DNA from: Bimuria novae-zelandiae CBS 107.79 | Taxonomy: Eukaryota > Ascomycota > Dothideomycetes > Pleosporales > Didymosphaeriaceae | Reading direction: 5' to 3' | NCBI GenBank assembly: GCA_010015655.1 | Contig: ML976753.1 | Span: 203,147 to 267,146 of the forward strand | Length of the DNA stretch: 64,000 nucleotides | Part shown: positions 11,258 through 21,376 of the stretch, in pieces | Position numbering within the stretch: the stretch's first letter is position 1 | Layout: each line of letters begins with the position of its first letter | Made by a program: the position numbers and the translations under genes | Notes under the pieces: model-generated | What the model was told of the DNA's origin: nothing | The model's input: only the letters and a program-made list of their open reading frames with translations | The model's database searches: none

Positions 11258-12692
11258 ATGTATCCTTCAGCATTCTTACAGACACTCTTAATAACTGCTT
11301 CTTTCGCATCTAACACCTTTGCGCAAAGCCAGCTGCCACTGAGCGACGTCACCGACCCCACGAAACGAGCCGAAATCGCGCTTTCCGCGCTTCAGATTTG
11401 GTATAATGCTGGCACTGGATTATGGAGCACGACGGGATGGTGGAATTCAGCAAACGTCATGACAATTGTCGCAAACCTAGCTAAAGTGGATAATAACCCG
11501 CAACTACAGAGCTTGTATGGCACCCGCATGTACAAAAATCGACTACCTCTGCTAACTCCACCAGAGCGCCACGTATCTTCGCAAACACGCTCTTACAAGC
11601 CCCAGCGCAAAATCCACAGCCCGGCGTAGAAGGCAACCCCCTCAGAAAACGAGATAATACCAACGAAACGTTCACACTTTTTAACTCGACCGTTTTAGAA
11701 ACAGGCTACAATAAAATCCTCGACAACGAAGACGAGCTTACAACAATATACCCTGAAAATTGGAACACGCCGACCGGAAAATACATCGACATAACCCAGC
11801 TACCCATCTACAAAACCTCTGAACGAGCATCTGTCGCCGTTGCCGCCGCGAACGCTAACGACTGGCTCGACGGCTTCTACGACGACGACCTCTGGTGGGC
11901 GCTCGCCTGGATCGCTGCCTACGACGTCACACAAGAAGACCCCTACCTTACGCTTGCAGAAAACATCTTCGCGGCTGTCGCGACGGCATGGGGTACGAAC
12001 TGCGGGGACGGAGGCATATACTGGAGCTGGCAAAAAGACTACGTCAACGCGATCCCAAATGAGCTTTTCCTATCCACTGCCGCGCACCTGGCGAATCGTG
12101 CGGAGGACAAGCAGACGTATGTGGAATGGGCACAAAGAGAGCTTGAGTGGTTCATGGGTACCGGGATGATTAATGAGCGGGGGACGATAAATGATGGGTT
12201 GACGAGCGACTGTAAAAATAATAATTTGGTGAGTACTTCGCAGAATCCTAAACGCGGATCTGTGTCACTGATGTTGTCTAGACTACGTGGTCGTACAACC
12301 AAGGCGTCATCCTCGGTGGTCTGGTCGAGTTGAATCGCGCGTCTCCCGACGAATCGTACCTCACTCTAGCGGCTAGGATTGCGAAAGCCGCCATCGAGGA
12401 GCTGTCTGACGAGAATGGCGTCATTCATGACAAGTGCGGGCCGTATTGTGGTGCCGACGGTTCACAATTCAAGGGAATTTTTGCACGCAATCTGCAGATG
12501 CTGCATGTTGCTGCACCCGACGAAGCTTATGTGAAATGCATACAAGCGAACGCGGACAGTGTCTGGAGGAACGACAGGGATGAAGGAAATATGCTGAGCA
12601 TCGACTGGGCTGGACCGTTTGTCAATCCGGCAAATGCGAGTACGCATTCGAGCGCGATGGAGGCGCTCGTTGCTGCTATCACGGTGAGATGA
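11258..12692 (+). CDS. Secreted GH76 endo-alpha-1,6-mannanase (DCW1/DFG5-like)
   Basis: GH76 enzymes act on alpha-1,6-mannan; fungal members function at the cell wall, where they help anchor GPI glycoproteins or trim mannan. Three exons: 11258-11514, 11565-12228 and 12282-12692. Introns are 11515-11564 (GTATGG...CTAAC...CACCAG) and 12229-12281 (GTGAGT...TCTAG). The product is 443 aa. The chosen ATG begins a signal peptide (MYPSAFLQTLLITASFASNTFA). Family landmarks: WYNAGTGLWSTTGWWNSAN near the N-terminus, the catalytic aspartate pair in FYDDDLWWALAWIAAYD (D192-D194), WSYNQGVILGGL, and QFKGIFARNL. I see no GPI-anchor signal: the protein ends ...VAAITVR, which could also mark an unrecognised further intron. 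The frame is intact. Confidence 0.9.
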
Positions 12693-14928
12693 TTGAAGAG
12701 CGGGACGCGACAATAATGTTGTGAGGGGGAGTCCAGTCACTGTGTTTCGGCGGCCTAATCGTTAATGATACCCATTTATGTTTCTCTTCATGTTCTTCTA
12801 GGGCACAAGCATCCATCGTACGAAGAGAGAATAGATCTCCAGCACGTCCGATCCCAAAACTCAAACGAACTTAGAATGATCCGTGGCCAAAGATAGTATA
12901 AGCCAAGACGACGTGAACTCCCCTTCCAGTGCTTTACGTCCACGCCGCGTCCGTACCGCGCACCGTACAACCGCTTACTCAGTCCTGTGTCTATATCGAT
13001 GCCAGGTGACTGACAAACATTCCATCTCAGGACCTATCCTGGCCGACGCGGTACGAAACCATCCAACAGCGAGGCTGGCCGCTGATGTGAGGCTGCCTCA
13101 GCCGCGAGGCCACGATCACGACCCAGGCCACAGGACCACGCGGTACGCACGTGGATTACCACTGTGGCGCCCGTTTCGGAGATCCGACTGGCGCTGGCTT
13201 GAAACATGACGAGTGACGTCCGTGCAAGTTGACGAAAAGCTACCGCTTTCGTGTAGACTAGCTGTATCTGGTGCTTACAATATCATGGTTGGCGGTTGTG
13301 AGACACCAAGGAGCGAGAGTACATATGAACGGCGTTAAAGCGGGTGGACCAAGGCGTGGTATGAGTTTTGTCACGCCTGAATTTGCCCGATCCGGAGCCT
13401 GGTGTCGACATTCGGCATCGGCGAAACGCAGGAACGGACAGTGGAGGCGAGCAAGTGCGAGGGATGGGCGATGGATGCTGTGTCGCTTTCTCTGTTTGTC
13501 GATCGATAACAGTGATGCGAGGGCTGTAGCCTCGTTGGGGCGACAATGCGAGGCTTGGGGCGGAATCTACGGGTAAAGACAGATCCTTATTACTTTAGTG
13601 ACACCCTAGCGGCATTTGCGGCGGGTATTGCGTATGGTGTGCGCGAGGCTTGCTGGTTGGGATCTTTGGGGGCCAAACCGGAACTCGTTTAGGATGCGAT
13701 CTATCCGGTAGCAGGCGTGCCACCCTGTCGCACGGATAGTATTGGATGTTGAAACAATCAATGAAGTTGTATCTTTTGCTGTAAGGAGGAAACATGGTGC
13801 AGCTGCGGCGCATGTTGGCGAGTGCAGCAAATGCTAAGATCAAAAAGGTGACGGCATCTCCGTCTGAGCAGAACCGCGACGCTGCAGAAAAGGAGAGTGA
13901 CCATAAGCTTCTAAAAACCTTTAGCACGAGTGTTGAGCGTTTTGCTGGCATATGACTTGATCGAAGATGCCAGCAATGAGCTTGTCAACAAGCAGTAGGT
14001 CCAAGCGCAGGGGCACAGTCGCGGCTCTGACACAGCTACGGATGCATTCCAGTGGCGTGTGGCGTCAAACTGTCGGTAGGGTGGGGTGTCGTGTGTTCTT
14101 GCTGCGCTGAGAATAGTGTACGAGATCTCCAGCCAGGATGTAACGATGCGGCTCAGCTGCAGTTGTTCAGTGCGTTATTGATCAACCATTGGCAATACTT
14201 CTACGGGCCCAAATAAAGGCGTTCGTTCAGTTCTTGACACAGTCGTCGAGGAACTGGAGCAGTCATTGCAAGTGAAACTGTGATGGCCTCGTGGATCTGG
14301 CATGTCATCATTAGGAATGGCGGCGGCTGCGCTAGAGGCAACGTGCGAGCGCGGTTCCGCTACAGATTTGACTGCCAAGCAAGGGGCGGTGACAGAAAAT
14401 TGTGAATAGTTCAGTTCGACTCGAAGATAGGGACGAGTTTTCTCCGTAGTCGTCGTGAAGGAGTGGAGGAGGAGTGTCGCCGACGTTCCTTCTCGCAGGA
14501 AGTAACGCGCGCTAGCGCGCTCCCACGGACCACGCAGGCATCATTCACTCCATCTGGGGATCCCATTCGGCCGACACTTCCACCGAGCGACACTTGCAAC
14601 AGCATTGATGCCATCTAGTCTCAGTACGGCGCGTTGGGCTCACGACATGAAAAGCAGAAGCACTGACTGCCGGCGTGGGCGGACTGAGCGATGGGTTTGC
14701 CGCACAGCCACACCGTTGCTGTAGCGTGCCTCCCCGTACTTGCGACTCGTAAGCCACGGCTACCACTCCTTCAGCTTTCGCATAAAGCACCTGGCACTAT
14801 TGCCGAGTTGGAAATGTTGGGGTCGTAATCTTGCATCATTGTGCCGATTTCTCGTTTCTTACTCCTGTCGCTTCTGCATTCGCCGTATATATTGTCATTC
14901 GCTCCCTTTTTCGCAGGTTTCCTTCAGC
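12693..14928. other. Long intergenic region, nothing identified
   Basis: About 2.2 kb of normal-composition sequence. Open frames up to 118 codons occur on both strands but overlap, lack introns and match no family I recognise. No repeat, RIP signature or RNA gene seen. Confidence 0.4.
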
Positions 14929-16892
14929 ATGTCATATTGGGGCACAGTCATGGAGTCCACTACTAATGTTCAGTATGGCAAACGATTAATGCCCGTTATG
15001 ATTGATGAAATCTCTGCTAAAGAGCCGAACCGCATTTGCTTCTCTTTTCCACGGTCAATTGACTTGAGAGCGGGCTTTCATGACATGACATTCCAAACTG
15101 TAAGTTACCCAGGAAGGATTTGGAACGACCCTAGCAGAGACTTACAACTCCTAGTTCGCCAATTCTATCAACAAAACGGCTCGGTTTATCGAAAGGGAAA
15201 TTGGCAGGAGCTCAATGTTCGAGACCGTCATGTACATAGGACATCCAGATGTGAGATACTTCATTGTCTTGCTAGCTTTGTAAGTGTTCTTCCGCTCCTC
15301 CAAGTTCCCAGCGTTTGCTACCTCATGTTCATGAAACAGTTACTGATCGCGCCACAGAATAAAGACAGGACACAAGGTATGCGCTGATCAGCCTGCAGCC
15401 GTCGCACGCCGTTCATGGTACGCTTGTCTGACCGATCATAGGTGCTCTTTAGCTCCCATCGAAATAGCGTAGCCGGTCACGCAGACCTGATAAGACGGAC
15501 CGATTGCACGATCCTTCTGTATACGACTGGATTCCCGGTAACGGGAATCCTCGAGGCGACAAGGATGGTTGGTCTTGATGACATCGAACACTGGATGATT
15601 CCACTGACCACCTTTTAGGAGTCGTTATGCATGCCAGAACTCGACTACCTGCTCGACGATTCCATATATACCAAGCCCTACCCGTACAATAAGACCTTTG
15701 ACCAAGCGATGCATCACCCATGCATGGTGATACATACATCAGGGTCAACGGGCATGCCAAAGCCAGTGGTTTGGACGCACTGGCAATTTGCAACAGTCGA
15801 TGCGCAGCGCACTATCCCATGCCTTGATGGACGTCCGACCATGTACGGAACAGTACTGGACAATGCTAAGAGGTGTTACACCGGGCTACCGATCTTTCAC
15901 GGTGCTGGCATCGCATCGTCACTGGGTGCAGTATTGTTTAACGGTGTTACAATGGTGCTAGGACCCCCTGGAATACCTACCGCTAGTGTCTTCCAACAAA
16001 TGATAGACTACGGGCACATCGATACCGCTGATCTACTGCCGGTCACACTCGAGGATATCGCCAGTTCTTCGACAGTCTTGACAAAGCTCCAGCGGCTGAA
16101 GTTCATCAGATATGTTGGCGGCAAGTACACAATTAAACCAGAAAAAGTTGCGCGACTAACAAAGCCACAGGTGCTCTTTCCAAACAAGCAGGTGATATCA
16201 TATCCCAACATACCCATCTCTACACCATCATTGCGAGTACCGAAAGCGGCACACTCGTTCAGCACGCAACCGACCGCTCTGACTGGCAGTCCGTCTGCCT
16301 CAACCCCACCTACAACGGCATCGAGTGGCGTCCACGAGGCGCTTTGTATGAGCTCGTCTTCAAGCGCACTCCCGAACTCGCAGACCTACAAGGCATCTTC
16401 AAGACCTCCCCGCGCCTACAAGAATGCTCCATGTCCGATCTCTACTCCAAGCACCCTACCAAGCCACACCACTGGAAGCATGAAGGGCGCATAGATGATA
16501 TGATCGTCTTTCGCAACGGGTGGAACTTCAACCCTATCAGGCACGAGACAATGATTGGCGAGCATGCGTTGATGCAGCATTGCATGCTCATGGGCACCGG
16601 GAGGGATATACCTGCTGCCATCATCGAGCTGAGACCAGACATCGACGCTGAACAGGAGGGGATCAGGAAAGCGGTTCTAGCTGAGTTGGCACCGAAGATT
16701 GAGGAAGCGAATAGCTTCGCTGACTCAACGGGCCAGCTACGCAAGGATGCGATCATATTTGCGAAGCGGGAGAAGCCGTTCGCAGTAGGGGTGAAAGGCA
16801 CGGTGCAGAGGAAAGCTACGGCTGCGCTGTATGAGCGCGAGATTGAGGAGCTATACGCGAACCTCAGGGACAATAATCGAGTTACAGTATGA
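14929..16892 (+). CDS. Stand-alone adenylate-forming enzyme (NRPS-like A domain)
   Basis: Activates a carboxylic acid as acyl-adenylate (ANL superfamily). Six exons give one 554-aa frame: 14929-15099, 15155-15279, 15358-15376, 15442-15567, 15619-16120 and 16171-16892. The third exon is only 19 nt (encoding IKTGHK). The last intron, 16121-16170, has a GC donor (GCAAGT) with a perfect GACTAAC branch and CCACAG acceptor, and yields YVGG|ALSKQAGDIISQHTHLY. The 51-bp intron 15568-15618 removes an in-frame TAG. Motifs: P-loop HTSGSTGMPKP at about residue 186, IASTESG (A5-type, usually GSTE), and GRIDDMIVFRNGWNFNP. It stops right after the KGTVQRKAT...LYEREIEELYA segment that in fungal adenylate-forming reductases precedes the carrier domain, so carrier and reductase domains are absent. 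The substrate is unknown. Confidence 0.82.
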
Positions 16893-17044
16893 ACCTAGGC
16901 AGTAGGGAAGCAGACACAACACCTTTTAGCGACGGCCACAACAATCATATAATATGCATCACCCTCCTTTCATATCTCTTTCTCTCGCAACCCCTCCTCA
17001 TCCCTTCCTTCCCTGTCATCGTCCTGATTGTTAAATCTTCTCAA

Positions 17045-17369
17045 NNNNNNNNNNNNNNNNNNNNNNNNNNNNNNNNNNNNNNNNNNNNNNNNNNNNNNNN
17101 NNNNNNNNNNNNNNNNNNNNNNNNNNNNNNNNNNNNNNNNNNNNNNNNNNNNNNNNNNNNNNNNNNNNNNNNNNNNNNNNNNNNNNNNNNNNNNNNNNNN
17201 NNNNNNNNNNNNNNNNNNNNNNNNNNNNNNNNNNNNNNNNNNNNNNNNNNNNNNNNNNNNNNNNNNNNNNNNNNNNNNNNNNNNNNNNNNNNNNNNNNNN
17301 NNNNNNNNNNNNNNNNNNNNNNNNNNNNNNNNNNNNNNNNNNNNNNNNNNNNNNNNNNNNNNNNNNNNN
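17045..17369. other. Assembly gap (325 N)
   Basis: Run of N. It begins 152 bp after the stop of the adenylate-forming enzyme, so nothing between the two flanks can be judged. Confidence 1.
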
Positions 17370-18460
17370 GATGGAGAGTTTGTGGAGGGACGTCATGGTG
17401 GTGGCCGGCGAGGAGAGGTGAGATTGGTCGTTGAGGGCGTTGTGGGTCGTTGTGCTGTTATTTAGAGGAGTTTGAGAGGACAGGCGAGTCGTGGTTGCTG
17501 GGGCGTTTGCCGTGGAATAGAACAACCCTGGAGGACAGAACGAGTTATGGCTGCTGGGTATTTGGCCGGGACCTGGTCCAGCTGTGAAGAACGAAGCAAT
17601 CGAGCCCAATGCTTTGTCTTTGACTCTCCTCTGAATCCGCCTAGACGGTCGTTCTTGTACTCACTGCCTCACTCTGATGTCCGCCTTTGTTCTAGTGCCG
17701 GGCGTATAGTAAATAATATCTCCAGTCAGTCCACAAGCTATCGTATAACCTAACACATAAGCTTTGCAAGCCTCCCCGTGCCGTTTTGAGCGGGCGGTAG
17801 CTTATACCAACTTCTACAGCATAATTATGCAATATCAAGCTTTATGTCACTCCTCACTACCTAGGTCAAGCCTAATTAAATAGTACTACTGGTAGTTACC
17901 GCCCGCTATAACAAAAACTCGCAAAGCTCATATGTCAGATTATACGGTAGCGGCATAAAGATGGGAATTGTACGTGTCCAATTAGTTACAAATGTGCATG
18001 GCCGGCAGCCGATGTGGCGGCTACAGCCGGCCCTCAACACCACGACTTCGTCGACTCGTCTATTTCCACTATACAGGTGCTTACGCTCCGAGGAGGCGGC
18101 TAAAGTCGGAGCGGCGGTTACAAAGCGCTGTCGCTTTGGGTTACTGCCAACTGAGCTCGTCGTGTTGGTGCCGGAAAAACACGGAAAATGAGCACGCGTG
18201 CTTCGCAGTGCGTCATCATATGATGGCCCCCACCCTAATTACAAAGCCACTGTTCTATCTGGCGCGAGAAAAAAAGCCGACAGTATCACCACATTGGAAA
18301 TCATTTCGTGCGTAAACGCAAGTTCAATCATTTCATTGCCGTAATGCAGTACTCGTAGGCGTCCATGAGACGGAGTCCTCATACTTAACCGTCAAGCCCA
18401 TAAACAAAGTGCAAGTAGCCCTGTAACACCCAACTTGACAATGCATAGTCGCTCTGACGT
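17370..18460. other. Intergenic region after the gap
   Basis: No coding region identified. It includes the MITE-like repeat at 17757-17932 and the 3' flank of the F-box gene. Confidence 0.45.
17757..17932. mobile_element. Candidate MITE, about 176 bp
   Basis: Imperfect inverted ends: AGCTTTGCAAG on the left (17759) faces CGCAAAGCT on the right (17920-17928). Further in, GAGCGGGCGGTAGC (left) faces GGTAGTTACCGCCCGC (right). TA dinucleotides adjoin both ends. The centre is AT-rich and has no coding capacity. Single copy in this window, so family status is unproven. Confidence 0.5.
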
Positions 18461-20223
18461 TCACTTGATAGCGTCCATGAGCGGGTAGATAGTGTAGCAA
18501 TGCTGCTCACGAAACCTCGCGCCATCCGCGGTTGCGCTCCGTGTGGACACCAGAGAAATTCCAGCTTCTTCGATCTCTTCCCATACCTTGTCCGACACAT
18601 CGACCTCCAGCCTCCAATCACTCTCGGTCTCGGGTACATTTTTAGCGCCATCAAAGCAGTAGTATATAGTGTCGGGACGCTTCGGCTCCCCTGATGGACG
18701 GATTCGATCGTCATCCACGAAAGGGTCAGTATGGGTATCGCACCAAAGAACGATTATCTTCAGACTCGGGTATTCTTCGGGGAGCTCGAGAACATATCGA
18801 GCCCAACGATTAAGCGCACGAGTAGAATCGATGATCTCGATGCTCTCAACCGAGGACGGAAGCAGGGTTGGCTCGAACTGGTATCCGTTGCCGTGGAAGT
18901 CACTGAGAGCCTCTGGGTCCACATGCGAAAAGAAAGCTTCCTGTGGTGCGACTAAGCGACGAAGGCCTGACATGTCTATAAGCTCGTTTGCCTCGTCTCC
19001 TGCGAAGAGTGGCTGCTGGTGTTTAGCAGTCCAAAGCGAGTACGGCTTATCGTTAACACCATCGTTTCTCGCATACAGGTCCCAGTCAACGTCGTTGCTG
19101 TCAATGATCAAAGTCTCCACTGTATTCAGTCTCCCGAAGAACGGCATGAGGTCGTTATACAACAACTCTTCTGAGCGTGTGAGGGGTGGAAGGTGATGTA
19201 TGCCATCCCCGTCGTCGTAGCATAAGCGGAGCTGCACCGTTTTCAACTCCCTGCAATCACAAAGATATTCCATGAAGTTCATCATCTGTGAGCATACTTC
19301 ATCGTGCGAACTACCAGGAGTACGCTCTTCGAAGAAGCTCATATTCAAGTCCACAATGAGATTGGATACAGATGGTACAACCTGCGAGTCAGAACCCTCC
19401 GACATTGTGTCGAAAACCAAATGGAACTCCCTTCTATTTCTGAACTCTTGTAGGTCGATGTGAAGTGTGCGAAGCGAGGGGATCATGAGAACACGATCTG
19501 GCGGCAGGAAGTTTGTTTTCAGGGTTTTGAGACGATCAAAGCTGACGATTTTGGCCCAGACCACGTCAAGCCAGCCGTTATGCACTGGGTGGGAACGTTC
19601 AAATTCGCTTTTGAACATAATGGAGAAATATTCCAGCTCGGGCATGTTGGAAATAAGTGCAGCCACACGCTCAGCCGGGTACACAATTCGGCTTATGGAA
19701 GCATTGGCAGGTATCTGGATATCTGCACTTCCAAGAAGCTTGATGTCGAGCGAACGTGTCTTCTGTGCAAGTTTAGGGACTCTCCTAAGGGTCTGGTCCA
19801 GCTGTTCCAGGCGCTCACGCCACATCAACTCGGGCTTTTCCAAAGACATCCCGGCGAACTGTGTAATGGCTGCGACGGCCCTCGGATCTGAAGCTACGAC
19901 ATCGTTGCTAGCCAAGAATGTCTCAGCTAGTTGTTGCATTTGATTGAGGACAGCAGGAGCGCTTGATCCGGACCGATCTTGTGTATTGTGCAACGTGAAG
20001 TTGTTCAGCACTGGCTCGCGGAGCAGCACCTCCTGCGCAATCGGGGCCATGTCGCGGCAGACTAAGGCGAAGGCCTTCAGGTCTCGAAAAGGCTAATGAT
20101 TAGGTCGATTAGCTGTGTATAATGCGAGCTACTTGAAGGGATGACACTTACCATCGAGGACGCACGTAGAAAGGTAGCGATGCGCAGTCGCAGCTCCGGC
20201 GGCAGATCAGTAAAGCGAGCCAT
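18461..20223 (-). CDS. F-box protein of unknown target
   Basis: F-box proteins recruit substrates to SCF ubiquitin ligases through Skp1. Two exons: 20152-20223 encodes MARFTDLPPELRLRIATFLR..., the first half of the F-box. A 59-bp intron (20093-20151; GTAAGT...ATTAG) joins SSM to PFRDLKAFALVCRDM, the second half. Exon 2 (18461-20092) runs to the stop. The product is 567 aa. Past residue 45 the protein has leucine-rich, beta/alpha-like stretches (for example LRTLHIDLQEF, LKTVQLRLCYDD, VETLIIDSND) that could form irregular LRRs for substrate binding, but no named C-terminal domain is evident. The frame is intact. Confidence 0.8.
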
Positions 20224-21376
20224 GGGTTATGTGGCGTAGAATTGCGATCTGGTAGATTTGTCGAGGGCGCAGGGTGTATGTGGAAGAGTACGATGATGAG
20301 GCGGGTGTGTTTAAGAAGGCAGGGTGGGGCTTGGCGTAAAGGATGTGAAGGTTGAAAAGTGAAAAGAGGCAGGCACGACCGGAACGCACAGAGCATATTG
20401 TCTGCACGCGGCAATTGTCATGTTTTGACTGCGCTGCGCTTGCCGTTCATGACAAACAAGATCGAGCTTCGCGCACAGGCGGAGACAAGACGAGTACTGG
20501 ATGTTCCACTTCTCAAGACACGACCCCAGGGCAAACCTGTGGGCAGGCTTCATCATTATCTGCTTGAATCGATGCCTGTCGATGTAATAATACTGGAAGC
20601 CGGACACCATTGCAACCCGATTCCGTTGAATATCTCTTACGAAGCATACGTGTTCGTCATTTACCTGCAGGGCATGGCAGAAGACGGCGTTCGTGGGAAG
20701 GCGTATACACTCATCTATACTGTTACTGTACTGAGATCGCCATCGCTACCAGATTTGGTGGACGATTTTCGAATCGCCCAGCGTGCTTGTCAAATCGACG
20801 TTCAGTGAGTTTCTCGAGCTTACCATTGAAGTCATCGGTTGCGTCGCGTAGCCAGGCAGTCGAGCTGTTCCGCTGGGTGCGGGACCCTCTGCTAAGCTTG
20901 AGGCCCTGCCGTCAGCATGTCGCTGAGAAGTCGATGGTGCCCGTCCCAGACTTTACATATTACGAATATGTAGGGGAAGTGTTATGCTGTAGCAGCGCCC
21001 TTGAGAATTTCGCGGTCACTAATTGAAAGTAACAACGTGACATTGCCACGTCTGATCGATTGACATGTAAACGTCATGAAGACTAAGCAAAGGGGGGCTG
21101 TCACAAACATGAAGATGTTGGAAAGGAAGAAGTCAAACTATCAGGATCGAGACTACTCGCAGCCGGCAAACTACCGTAGTGCGGGGAAATACAGTACTCC
21201 ACATGCCATGCATCCACCCCACATTACATCTGCAGACACCAAAGCTGCAGCGACGCGGCATTGGCGACTCCAACAAGACTATAAGCGTATAAGCCATTTC
21301 ACGCCGCTATAATGGATTCGGTGCACTGCTTGCCAGTCCCTCTGTGGAAGAGACCGCCCGTGCCGCACAAAACAAG
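20224..21376. promoter_or_regulatory. Divergent intergenic region (F-box gene / VAO gene)
   Basis: Holds the promoters of the F-box gene (minus) and the flavin oxidase (plus). An upstream ORF at 21312-21389 (ATG to TAG, 25 codons) overlaps the chosen VAO start in another frame. It matters only if the transcript begins upstream of 21312. Nothing else supported. Confidence 0.45.

Noticed and set aside
13595..13951. Minus-strand ORFs in the 12.7-14.9 kb spacer
   Set aside because: Overlapping chance frames without family resemblance.
15616..15618. TAG taken as a premature stop in the adenylate-forming gene
   Set aside because: It is the acceptor of a 51-bp intron (15568-15618) with a CACTGAC branch; removal gives ILEATRM-ESLCMPELDYLL in frame.
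16171..16494. Continuation of the upstream frame past 16171 as coding
   Set aside because: The composition becomes Ser/Thr/Pro noise, while the other frame carries the real family motifs; the GC-AG intron explains the switch.
17045..17369. Open frames running through the N stretch
   Set aside because: They consist of unknown bases and carry no information.
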